The notes under the pieces: generated by a model
Database searches by the model: none
Told to the model about the DNA's origin: nothing
Seen by the model: the letters and a program-made list of their open reading frames with translations, nothing else
Made by a program: the position numbers and the translations under genes
Shown here: positions 24,299-31,833 of the stretch, in pieces
Layout of the letters: each line of letters opens with the position of its first letter
Numbering within the stretch: position 1 is the stretch's first letter
Source of the DNA: Phycisphaerae bacterium
GTDB lineage: Bacteria > Planctomycetota > Phycisphaerae > SM23-33
Assembly (NCBI GenBank): GCA_011050235.1
Contig: DRGC01000050.1
Coordinates: 1-38,788, forward strand
Reading direction: 5' to 3'
DNA: 38,788 bases

Positions 24299-25627
24299 AT
24301 GTGGACAAGTGTGAAGGCAATGTCAGTGACCGCTTGCGGCGATGGTGTGGAGGCGCCTAGGGCCACGATGATCTGGGCGCCTCATATCAGGTGGCTCTCG
24401 ATCGGCATAGTGGCATTGGCCACTTGTTTGGGCTCGTGTGCTCGGCCTCCGAAATTCGCTGAGTTGTACTTCGATGAGGATTTTCATTGCGTAGCGGCCT
24501 CAGGGGATAGTCGTATGGTCGCTGTTGGCCTTTTCGATGAGACGGTACTTGTTTGGAAGACAGACACCGACGAGTTGGTGCATAGGCTCGGTGAGCCCCA
24601 GGTGTTGCCATTCCTGCATCATTCAGCCGGCCGGGACTGGGGCGTTCAAGCTGTCTGTTTTTCGCCCGATGGCCGGCAATTGGCTGCCGGAAGTTGGCCA
24701 CTGCCCACGCAGTGGTGCGAGGACCATGGTCTGCAGCAGCGCCTGCCGTTGCGCATTTGGTCCTTGTCCGAAATGAAGGTGGTGGCGACCCCCGATGTTG
24801 AGGTCGGAACGGATGCTTTGTGTTATTCTCCGGATGGCCGGTACCTGGCTAGTGCACACAGGGATGGGATGATCAAGATATGGGTCGTGCCTTCCTACGA
24901 AGAGCATCAGTCCTACGGGCCGCACGGCAAGGCCGACCATATGACGGGTAGCGGCCTCCCACGAGTCTGCGCGCTTGTGTTTTCGCCGGACAGCCGAATG
25001 CTGGCCTCAGGAGGCAAGGATGGGCGCATGCTGCTATGGGATGTTCGCGGTGGTGTCCTGCTCAAGGAGCTCCAGTCACCCGGGAAGGAGTTCATTGTGA
25101 ACATTGCATTCTCACCGGACGGAGATAGGGTCGCTGCGCTGACGAAAACCGGCCGGGTGCTGGTCTGGAGCACAAGCACCATGGCGAGGGTCCATGCGTC
25201 GTTGCCTGTGCTACCAACGTCCGTTGATGACTTCGGGCACCAGACAAGTTCCGCGCTAGCGTTCTCTGTGGAAGGCAACCACCTGATCGCCTGGGAGACA
25301 TGGGTGACAGAAGGGCCTTCTGATCCTGGCGCCGTGCCGTTCTTCGCGAGCGAGGATGAGGATCCCAGTCCACCTTCGCCGCATATGGTCATGTCGGTCA
25401 TGTCCGTGATCTGGGACACTCAGAGACACTTTGACTTCACACTGTCTCACTTGCCCCGTTCCTCTTCGGAAGGGTGGGTGCGACGGGATATCGCAGAGGC
25501 CAGTGGGCGACAAGTTGTCTGGGAAGCTGAAGTTGTCTGGGAAGCTGAGTCGGACGAGGGCAATGGGCAGATCAAAGGCACGGTTAGGGCCTACGACGCA
25601 ATGACGGGTCAGTGCTTGTCTAGGTAA
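24299..25627 (+). CDS. WD40-repeat lipoprotein
   Basis: 442 residues. After about 50 residues comes a hydrophobic stretch ending in a lipobox (ALATCLGSC), so the protein is probably lipid-anchored on the outer face of a membrane. At least five WD40-type blades follow, each with a SPDGRxLA...W-D pattern: VLVWKT, LRIWSL, IKIWVV, MLLWDV and VLVWST. A sixth or seventh blade is degenerate. Near the C-terminus an exact 18-bp tandem duplication (25513-25548) doubles VVWEAE. The ATG at 24299 follows GAGGAGA; a TTG at 24296 is also in frame. The unusually long pre-lipobox region suggests a later start is possible, for instance the ATG at 24368. Codon use is less GC-biased than der. It probably forms a pair with the next lipoprotein. 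Confidence 0.78.
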   Translation: MWTSVKAMSVTACGDGVEAPRATMIWAPHIRWLSIGIVALATCLGSCARPPKFAELYFDEDFHCVAASGDSRMVAVGLFDETVLVWKTDTDELVHRLGEPQVLPFLHHSAGRDWGVQAVCFSPDGRQLAAGSWPLPTQWCEDHGLQQRLPLRIWSLSEMKVVATPDVEVGTDALCYSPDGRYLASAHRDGMIKIWVVPSYEEHQSYGPHGKADHMTGSGLPRVCALVFSPDSRMLASGGKDGRMLLWDVRGGVLLKELQSPGKEFIVNIAFSPDGDRVAALTKTGRVLVWSTSTMARVHASLPVLPTSVDDFGHQTSSALAFSVEGNHLIAWETWVTEGPSDPGAVPFFASEDEDPSPPSPHMVMSVMSVIWDTQRHFDFTLSHLPRSSSEGWVRRDIAEASGRQVVWEAEVVWEAESDEGNGQIKGTVRAYDAMTGQCLSR

Positions 25628-25693
25628 ACCGGGCAAGACGAACGACCATCCCGATCTGCGGGGCGAGGCTGAAGGGAATGAGGAGACCGAGGA

Positions 25694-26665
25694 ATGACGG
25701 ACCGCAGAGCACCAAACAGATATGGCGTTATGAGTGCTATTATCCGGCTGGTCGGAATCCTATGTATTTCCGTCGCTGCGGTTGGGTGCGTGGAAGACGC
25801 CAAGGTACATCAGCCGATGCGTGTCCAAAGGGCAGGCTGGGATCCCACTTATTGGGATGTCCGGTTGCTTTCGCGCCAGCCGGACGAGTACTTCTGGAGT
25901 CAGCGGGGGGAGCCTTACCCACAGCCCAAGCCGATCGTCCCGGGAGATCCCTACGACGACCCCATGACCGTCGGCCAGATGATGAATGGCATGTTGTTGA
26001 TGAGGACAAATAGGGACGAGTACTGGCAGCTGATGGATAGCCTATTGGCGCACGCCGAGCAGGCGAATCGCGTCATCCTGATCGAACATATTGTGATGGG
26101 CGAAGGAATGAACTATGAGTTTTTCCTAGTGATACAGACCGGGGAGGGCCTCTACATGTATACGACGATGGAGTATCCTCTGCCCACCCCAGCGCCTCAG
26201 TACGTAGGAGTGTGTCCGGCCTGGGGACGTGCGAGCGTCGAGGGCCCTTTCGAAGACCTCTGGAGCTTCCTTGAGGAGCTCGACGTTTGGGAAAGCACAC
26301 CTCGCATCTTGGGATATCCTGTTCCCGACTGGCTTATCCATGTCTATCAACGAGACGGAGGTAAGAGCGTTGGCTATTTCTTGCAGGGAGATCCTGTTGA
26401 CCAGGATGTAGTGCACGAGGGGCATGCGCTCCGGTCGATTCTTCGGACCCCTTCGGCCCCACCGGAAAGTGACGTACAGTTCTGGGGAGATACCCCTGCT
26501 GAGCAACTGGAGAACTACCGGATCTATTCCAAGAAGAGCCGCGTCCCCAGGGCCATAATAAACGGCGTGCTGCAATTGGTGACAAAGCAGTACGAAAGCG
26601 TCTACGGTCCGTTGGAGCCATTGTCTGATGATGATTTCATTGCTGCGCCCGATGACGAAGAATAA
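25694..26665 (+). CDS. Lipoprotein of unknown function
   Basis: Not recognised. 323 residues from the ATG at 25694 (AGGAG eight bases upstream). A signal ends in the lipobox VAAVGC at about residue 32, so it is a predicted lipoprotein. The mature part is acidic and aromatic, with many Trp, Tyr and Met residues (YWDVRLLSRQPDEYFW; GMLLMRTNRDEYWQLMDSLL) and an acidic C-terminal tail (DDDFIAAPDDEE). No catalytic motif or internal repeat was seen. It lies 66 bases after the WD40 lipoprotein on the same strand, so the two are probably one operon and could act together at the envelope. Codon use is mixed, with AGG, ATA and CTA more frequent than in core genes here. Confidence 0.68.
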   Translation: MTDRRAPNRYGVMSAIIRLVGILCISVAAVGCVEDAKVHQPMRVQRAGWDPTYWDVRLLSRQPDEYFWSQRGEPYPQPKPIVPGDPYDDPMTVGQMMNGMLLMRTNRDEYWQLMDSLLAHAEQANRVILIEHIVMGEGMNYEFFLVIQTGEGLYMYTTMEYPLPTPAPQYVGVCPAWGRASVEGPFEDLWSFLEELDVWESTPRILGYPVPDWLIHVYQRDGGKSVGYFLQGDPVDQDVVHEGHALRSILRTPSAPPESDVQFWGDTPAEQLENYRIYSKKSRVPRAIINGVLQLVTKQYESVYGPLEPLSDDDFIAAPDDEE

Positions 26666-26712
26666 ACGACGTTGTGCGTCCGACGCGTAGGGCCGCTTGG
26701 CGGGAGTCTGCA

Positions 26713-26733
26713 GGGCAGGCAACAAGCCTGCCC
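26713..26733 (+). terminator. Hairpin after the lipoprotein pair
   Basis: GGGCAGGC (26713-26720), loop AACAA, GCCTGCCC (26726-26733): a perfect 8-bp stem. It lacks a T-run, so it may be a REP-like unit instead. Confidence 0.4.
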
Positions 26734-26780
26734 CGTTGGAGTTGCCCTCCCTGCGGACTTGATTTGAAACGGCGCTAATC

Positions 26781-27128
26781 ATGAAGACCCAGTTCTGCCC
26801 AACCTGTGGTCAGGTGCTCAAGAGGAAGGGGTGTCGGCGAAGTCACGGTGCGATGCTCTGCCCAACTTGCCCATCCTCTAAGGTAAGACTCAGTGGCAGG
26901 GGTCTTATCGCCGTCGCGCTCGTGGTCCTTGCCGTCTCCCCTCTTGGTCTTCCAATACTACACGGAGAGCTTCTCTTCTCGACCGCCTTCGTCCTAGTGG
27001 TGATGGGCCTGTCGATGCTGGTCATTGGCGTCATGCGTGAGGCCGCAGCGTGGTTTGCCCGCAAGCGTTCCGCCCGGCCGGACCTGCCTCTTTCGCATGA
27101 CGCCCATCCTCAGCGAACGGACGACTGA
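26781..27128 (+). CDS. Small zinc-ribbon membrane protein
   Basis: Unassigned 115-residue protein. The N-terminus holds two CxxC knuckles (CPTCGQ at 6-11 and CPTCPS at 27-32), a rubredoxin/zinc-ribbon arrangement. Two hydrophobic helices follow (IAVALVVLAVSPLGLPIL and STAFVLVVMGLSMLVIGVM), ending in a basic cytoplasmic tail. Such ribbon-plus-two-helix proteins are common and usually uncharacterised in Planctomycetota. It stands alone between two structured spacers. Confidence 0.65.
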   Translation: MKTQFCPTCGQVLKRKGCRRSHGAMLCPTCPSSKVRLSGRGLIAVALVVLAVSPLGLPILHGELLFSTAFVLVVMGLSMLVIGVMREAAAWFARKRSARPDLPLSHDAHPQRTDD

Positions 27129-27156
27129 CCAGGGCCTGGCAGCCTGAAGGCCTGCC

Positions 27157-27194
27157 ACCTGCCTGCGGCAGGCAGGTCTGAGCCCTTTGGGCTC
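27157..27194. repeat. Paired hairpins: ACCTGCCTGC palindrome and GAGCCC-TTT-GGGCTC
   Basis: ACCTGCCTGC (27157-27166) with GCAGGCAGGT (27168-27177) forms a near-perfect palindrome. It is followed by GAGCCC (27180-27185), TTT and GGGCTC (27189-27194). A shorter relative of the first palindrome, also followed by CTG, occurs at 34670-34687. This suggests a dispersed repeat family. Confidence 0.55.
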
Positions 27195-27235
27195 CCTTCA
27201 CCCCCTGCCGGCAGAAAGCTGAGAATGGGTCGGGT

Positions 27236-27264
27236 TTGAGGTATCGGGTGGGGGAGTCTACAAT
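27236..27264 (+). promoter_or_regulatory. Sigma-70 promoter for rmuC
   Basis: TTGAGG (27236-27241), a 17-base spacer and TACAAT (27259-27264). Transcription would begin near 27271. Confidence 0.55.
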
Positions 27265-27303
27265 GGCGGCTGCGACGTAAGGGTGGGAGTGACTGCAGGT
27301 ATT

Positions 27304-28380
27304 ATGACACTGTTCACCATTGGTCTGATCGTTGGGCTGGTTATCGGCGTAGCTGTGACGTTGATCGTCGGCTGGATCCGCAGCCGCTCCGACGTCGCGC
27401 GCCATGAGGCCGTCGAGCAGCGGCTGCGTGAGACCTTCACCGCCCTGGCCGCCGATGCGCTGGACGCCAACAGCAAGCGTTTGACCGACCAGGCCGCTAC
27501 CACGCTGGACGGCAAGAAGGCCCTGATCGACCAGGCCGTCAAGGCCGTCAACGAGCGGCTGACCCAGATGGCCACGTTCGTCCAGAAGACCGAGTCCGAC
27601 CGCAAGGAGGCCTTCGGCTCGCTGACCAGTTCGATCGCGACGCTGTCGACCACCGCCGGCGAGCTGCACCGGATGCTGGCCTCGAGCCAGCGGCGCGGGG
27701 CCTGGGGCGAGCGGATGGCCGAGGACATCCTCCGCCTGGCCGGCCTGCAGGAAAAGGTCAACTACACCAAGCAGTCGTCGGCCGACGCCGACAGCGGCCG
27801 GCCCGACTTTACGTTCTTCCTGCCCAACGAGTACCGCGTCAACATGGACGTCAAGTTCCCGCTCGAGGCGTTCAAGGCCTACGTCGACGCCGACACCGAC
27901 GACGCCCGGGCTGCGGCGCTGAAAGACCTCGTCGCCGCCGTCCGCGGCCACATCCGTGCGGTCGCATCGCGCGGGTACATCGACCCGGCGATCCCGACGG
28001 TCGATTACGTGATCGTCTTTATCCCGTCCGAGCAGATCTTCGCGATGGCCCTGTCGGCCGAGCCGGATCTGATGGACGACGCCCTGCAGCGAAAGGTCGT
28101 CCTCGCCGGCCCGCTGACGCTGTATGCCATGCTGGCCGTCATCCGCCAGTCGGCCGAGCGCGCCGTGCTGATGAAAGAGGCCGGCGAAGTCCTGGACGTC
28201 CTCACCGAGTTCGGCAAGGAGTGGGACAAGTACAACGAGGAAGTCAAAAGGCTCGGCGATCGCCTCGAAAAGGCCGCCGACCAGTTCGAAGTCGTCTCCG
28301 GCGTGCGCACCCGCCAACTCCAACGCCAACTCAACAGAATCCCCGGCCTCCAACATCCCTCGGAAGACGAACAGGGATGA
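27304..28380 (+). CDS. rmuC: RmuC family DNA recombination protein
   Basis: 358 residues from the ATG at 27304. In-frame GTGs at 27283 and 27289 are possible starts and would add seven or five residues. One N-terminal membrane helix (TLFTIGLIVGLVIGVAVTLI) anchors a long coiled coil (about 35-120), followed by the nuclease-like RmuC domain with RRGAWGERMAEDILRLAGL, VNMDVKFPLEAFKAYVDA, VDYVIVFIPSEQIF and the final KEAGEVLDVLTEF. The D-x-K of MDVKFP is the PD-(D/E)XK-type core. RmuC limits DNA inversions in E. coli; its biochemical role is not settled. It has a good promoter, and the OLD-family gene begins 84 bases downstream. Confidence 0.93.
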   Translation: MTLFTIGLIVGLVIGVAVTLIVGWIRSRSDVARHEAVEQRLRETFTALAADALDANSKRLTDQAATTLDGKKALIDQAVKAVNERLTQMATFVQKTESDRKEAFGSLTSSIATLSTTAGELHRMLASSQRRGAWGERMAEDILRLAGLQEKVNYTKQSSADADSGRPDFTFFLPNEYRVNMDVKFPLEAFKAYVDADTDDARAAALKDLVAAVRGHIRAVASRGYIDPAIPTVDYVIVFIPSEQIFAMALSAEPDLMDDALQRKVVLAGPLTLYAMLAVIRQSAERAVLMKEAGEVLDVLTEFGKEWDKYNEEVKRLGDRLEKAADQFEVVSGVRTRQLQRQLNRIPGLQHPSEDEQG

Positions 28381-28464
28381 ACACAGATAGGCGTGTGAAG
28401 CGCCTTGGTACATGCACAGGGCACGCGAATGGACCGGCGTAATTCAACATGAGGTATGCAGCCC

Positions 28465-30150
28465 ATGAAGCTTACTGGCATAGGCTTCGGTAAGTTCCGC
28501 AGCATTGGCAAGGACTTGGTTTGGCTCGACCTCACAAAGAAGGTCAATGTTCTGATCGGCGCCAATAACAGCGGGAAATCCAACGTTCTCCGCGCACTTG
28601 CTTTGATCACAAAGAGGCGAGGCCTGGGCGGCTACGAAATAGGCGAAGTAGACAGGCATCTGCGAGACGCGAAGAACGCCTTTCTCTTGGGCTTTCGTTT
28701 CCAGACCGATGAAGAAGACGGTCGTCTTGAGACCGGGATCAGACTGGAATTCGTCTGGTCATTTGAAGGCGCAACTCGGAACGATCTGAGAACGAATCTG
28801 GGAGAACTACGTTGGCCCGTGATCCAGGAATTGCAGCGCAGAACGAAGGGCAGTAGCTACCAAGGGCAGCCAAGCGAGGCCCAGCGGAAGGAGATATTTG
28901 ACAACATAGGGGAGAAGTTGTGCCACAAATCGATCACTAGAAGTCTGCCAGTGGCAGCTACCGTGCTTCCTTTCCGACAAATCACGGCCCAGGGAGACCA
29001 CAACTTGCAGGGAGCTGCACTGATTCCATTGCTGAGGAACTGGCAGGTCCCGAACATCGGGGACGACAACGACAGAGCGAAGTTCGAAGCCGTCGGAGAT
29101 CTGCTGAAGAAGCTACTGCATATGCCCGATGTCCGTCTGGAAGTGCCCAAAGTTGACCGCATTATCGTTGCGAGAGGAGATCTAAGGCTCCCGTTGGAGT
29201 CTTACGGAACGGGCGTTCACGAACTCATCATCTTGGCAGTTGCTGTTCTTTCTCAAGACAAGACCATCTTCTGTATTGAAGAACCCGAAATACACCTGCA
29301 TCCACTTTTGCAGAAGGAGTTCTTGGACTTCCTCATCACCCAAACGACGAATACGTATGTACTGAGCACACATTCGAACGCCCTGATGGGACCATCAGAT
29401 GACGTCTCCGTGACACATGTCTGGACCGAGGATGGCGTTACGAAGGGACGTCAGGTGTTGACGACTTCACACGGACTCCAAGCGCTGCGAGATCTTGGAG
29501 TCAGACCCAGCGATCTCCTCCAAGCGAACAGTGTGGTGTGGGTCGAAGGCCCAAGTGACCGCATCTACCTGAACCGCTGGCTATCCCTCCTGGCACCAGA
29601 ACTCCGTGAGGGAATTGACTACTCCATCATGTTCTACGGTGGCAAGTTGCTCTCGCATTTAACGCTTGAACGTGATCAATCCCCCCCTGACGACGTGGAT
29701 GAGGGACCGGACTGCGAAGACTTGATCGAGCTTCTTAGGATCAACCAGCACTCGGGCGTCATCATCGACAGCGACAAGGATAACGAGACAGATGATGTCA
29801 ACGAGACCAAGAAGAGGATCTCCAGTGAATGCGAGGCCAACAGCATTCCGTGCTGGATAACGCGAGGGCGGGAGATCGAGAACTATGTTTCCCCTGCCAG
29901 CATCGTGCGAACCTATGCGCAGATCACCGAACAAGGCGAGCAGCAGCTTGAGTTCGGTGATTTCGACAGGCTGCAAGAGGTCCTTGAAGCAGCATACGGC
30001 GATGCCTGGGAGCCCAAATGGTCATACGCCCTACACAAGCCAGATCGCGCCCGTCAGATTGTGGGCAATACTGAAAAGCCCGATATTTCTCCAAAACTCA
30101 AACAAGACATTGCACCAATCATCGAGATGATCCGAGCGGCCAACGGCTAG
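28465..30150 (+). CDS. OLD-family ATPase/TOPRIM nuclease (single-gene defence candidate)
   Basis: 561 residues with the OLD layout: an ABC-type ATPase (1-310), then a TOPRIM nuclease domain (about 353-475). Visible motifs are Walker A GANNSGKS (32-39), ABC signature SYGTGVHE (246-253), Walker B IFCIEEPE (268-275), the H-switch STHS (301-304), the TOPRIM Glu in VEGPSD (360-365), the acidic triad IDSDKD (434-439) and GREIENY (468-474). All catalytic acids are present. Known relatives include the P2 Old protein, class 1 OLD enzymes and GajA of Gabija. No UvrD-like GajB follows, so this is a lone OLD. The ATG at 28465 is preferred to 28456 because GAGG stands ten bases upstream. Codon use is less GC-biased than rmuC, and a repeat-filled spacer follows, which suggests acquisition. 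Confidence 0.88.
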   Translation: MKLTGIGFGKFRSIGKDLVWLDLTKKVNVLIGANNSGKSNVLRALALITKRRGLGGYEIGEVDRHLRDAKNAFLLGFRFQTDEEDGRLETGIRLEFVWSFEGATRNDLRTNLGELRWPVIQELQRRTKGSSYQGQPSEAQRKEIFDNIGEKLCHKSITRSLPVAATVLPFRQITAQGDHNLQGAALIPLLRNWQVPNIGDDNDRAKFEAVGDLLKKLLHMPDVRLEVPKVDRIIVARGDLRLPLESYGTGVHELIILAVAVLSQDKTIFCIEEPEIHLHPLLQKEFLDFLITQTTNTYVLSTHSNALMGPSDDVSVTHVWTEDGVTKGRQVLTTSHGLQALRDLGVRPSDLLQANSVVWVEGPSDRIYLNRWLSLLAPELREGIDYSIMFYGGKLLSHLTLERDQSPPDDVDEGPDCEDLIELLRINQHSGVIIDSDKDNETDDVNETKKRISSECEANSIPCWITRGREIENYVSPASIVRTYAQITEQGEQQLEFGDFDRLQEVLEAAYGDAWEPKWSYALHKPDRARQIVGNTEKPDISPKLKQDIAPIIEMIRAANG

Positions 30151-30156
30151 GCCCCC

Positions 30157-30480
30157 AGGGGCAACCCCAGCCCCGCAGGGGCGGGTAGAGGTTAGCCCGG
30201 GGCGTCGGTCCGCCGAAGGCGGAACAAGCCCTGGGTACCAGTTCCAAATACCACAGAGCCCCGGAGGGGCGACAGAGGGATCCGCGCGCTTCTGTCACCC
30301 CTGCGGGGCTCATTCTGGTGGCGGCGCCCGTTCCGGGGGCTGACCCTTCGACAGGCTCAGGGCTGGCGCCCCCGGCTATTCTCTGTCGGCCCCTTGGGCC
30401 TCTCCCCCCGCCAGCAACCCCGCGGAGCATCCCGGTTCTTGGCTCCTTGTTCCCGGCTACCACTTTCCGGCTCCCGGTTC
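30157..30480. repeat. Cluster of REP-like hairpin repeats in the OLD-hxlA spacer
   Basis: The 365-base gap 30151-30515 holds no gene but many inverted repeats. GCCCC-GCA-GGGGC lies at 30170-30182, TCCGCC-GAA-GGCGGA at 30209-30223, and a 20-base arm at 30257-30276 pairs 18/20 with 30291-30310. A third relative of that arm, containing TCTGTCGG, is at 30382-30401. CCTTCGACAGGCTCAGGG, another commonly dispersed palindromic type, is at 30344-30361. The last part (30430-30484) is rich in CCGGCT/CCCGGTT units. The repeats resemble REP clusters mobilised by RAYT transposases; no such gene is in the window. Confidence 0.7.
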
Positions 30481-30497
30481 CCGGCGGCAGGTCCCTG

Positions 30498-30506
30498 TGG
30501 TAAACT
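30498..30506 (+). promoter_or_regulatory. Extended -10 promoter for the HPS-RraA/PHI operon
   Basis: TGGTAAACT (TG-n-TAAACT) lies ten bases before the ATG at 30516. Transcription near 30513 would give a 3-base leader. The wider string TGTGGTAAACT recurs as TGTGGTAACCT at 32455 and TGTGGTAATCT at 33291. Confidence 0.45.
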
Positions 30507-30515
30507 GTTAGGGCT

Positions 30516-31829
30516 ATGAGTGTCATCAAACTGCAAGTTGCGTTGGATTTCGTGGAGATGTCGCGGGCGATGGCCGTTGCTGAGGCGGCGGTTGCCGGCG
30601 GGGCGGACGTGATCGAGGCGGGCACGCCGCTGATCAAGTCCGAGGGCCTCGACGCCGTGCGGCAGCTGCGGGCGAGGTTCCCCGATACGCCCATCGTCGC
30701 GGACATGAAGACGATGGACGCCGGGCGGATCGAGGCCGAGGCCGCCGGCAAGGCCGGGGCGAGCATCGTCACCGTGCTCGGGGCCGCCGGCGAGACGACC
30801 ATCCGCGAGTGCGTCGAGGCCGGCAAACACTACAACCTTCTGGTCGCCGTCGACCTGCTGGGCCTTTCCGACCCGGTCGCCTTCGCCGCCGGCGCCGCCG
30901 AGCTGGGCGTCGCCTGGCTGGACGTGCACTGCGCCATCGACGCCCAGATGCACGGCGACGATCCGCTGGCCCTGCTCAAGCAGGTCCGCGCAGCCACCGA
31001 TCTGACGGTCGCCGTCGCCGGCGGGATCAACAGCGAGACCGCCGCCGCAGCCGCTGCAGCCGGGGCCGATGTCATCATCGTCGGCGGGGCTATCACCAAG
31101 GCCGTCGATCCCGAAGCGGCGACCAAAGACATCCGCAAAGCCATCGACAGCAAGAAGGCCGTCGCGTCCAAGCACTTCAAACGCGCGACCGGCGACGACA
31201 TCCGCAAGGCCCTGGAGACTGTCTCCACGCCCAACATCTCCGATGGCGCCCACCGCCAGCCGTGCCTGCCCGGGCTCAAGACGCTTTGGCCCGGCGCCCG
31301 GGCCGTCGGGCCGGCCGTCACCGCTCGCACGCTGCCCGGCGACTGGGCCAAGCCCGTCCAGGCCATCGATGCCGCCGGCGAAGGCGACGTGCTGGTGATC
31401 GACGCCTGCGGTCAGCCGCCCGCGATCTGGGGCGAACTGGCCAGCGAAAGCGCCGCCAACAAGAAGCTGGCCGGCGTGGTCATCCACGGGGCCGTCCGCG
31501 ACACGGGCGAGATCCGCAAGCTCAAGCTACCGGTCTGGTCGACGCACGTGACCAGCCACGCCGGCGACCCGCACGGGGCCGGCAGCATCAACGAGCCCAT
31601 CACCATCGGCGGCCAGCGGATCTGCCCGGGCGATTGGATCGTCGCCGACGACGACGGTGTAATGGTCCTGCCGGCCGCCCGCGCCGTCGAAATGGCCAAC
31701 CGCGCCGCCGACGTCCTGGAGGCTGAGAACCGCATCCGCGCCGAAATCCGCGACGGCAAGAGCACGCTGGCCCAGGTGGTGAACCTCAAACGCTGGGAGT
31801 CCGAGGGCGCCGGCGGAGCGATCGGGTAA
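30516..31829 (+). CDS. hxlA: 3-hexulose-6-phosphate synthase fused to an RraA-like domain
   Basis: 437 residues in two domains. The first (1-~205) is 3-hexulose-6-phosphate synthase of the OMP-decarboxylase superfamily: LQVALDFVEM, the catalytic VADMKTMDAG (61-70), VLGAAGETTI, DVHCAIDAQM and VAGGINSETA. It condenses formaldehyde with ribulose-5-phosphate, or runs in reverse to make pentose. The second (~220-430) is RraA/HMG-aldolase-like: TPNISDGAHR, CGQPPAIWGELAS and VIHGAVRDTGEI, which carries the G...RD substrate/metal motif. NCBI names such fusions hexulose-6-phosphate synthase/ribonuclease regulator. The RraA part may instead be a carboxylate lyase. The PHI gene follows after four bases, so both make one operon. 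Confidence 0.93.
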   Translation: MSVIKLQVALDFVEMSRAMAVAEAAVAGGADVIEAGTPLIKSEGLDAVRQLRARFPDTPIVADMKTMDAGRIEAEAAGKAGASIVTVLGAAGETTIRECVEAGKHYNLLVAVDLLGLSDPVAFAAGAAELGVAWLDVHCAIDAQMHGDDPLALLKQVRAATDLTVAVAGGINSETAAAAAAAGADVIIVGGAITKAVDPEAATKDIRKAIDSKKAVASKHFKRATGDDIRKALETVSTPNISDGAHRQPCLPGLKTLWPGARAVGPAVTARTLPGDWAKPVQAIDAAGEGDVLVIDACGQPPAIWGELASESAANKKLAGVVIHGAVRDTGEIRKLKLPVWSTHVTSHAGDPHGAGSINEPITIGGQRICPGDWIVADDDGVMVLPAARAVEMANRAADVLEAENRIRAEIRDGKSTLAQVVNLKRWESEGAGGAIG

Positions 31830-31833
31830 CGTC

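Noticed and set aside
27304-30150. rmuC plus OLD nuclease as a two-gene defence system
   Set aside because: rmuC is a widespread core gene with its own promoter and different codon use. The 84-base gap and lack of a known association give no support beyond adjacency.
28465-30150. Gabija system (GajA/GajB)
   Set aside because: No UvrD-like GajB helicase is present on either side.
30157-30480. Possible CRISPR array or riboswitch in the OLD-hxlA spacer
   Set aside because: The repeats are palindromes of different sequence and spacing, with no equal spacers and no cas genes. The promoter candidate lies after them with a 3-base leader, so no riboswitch fits.
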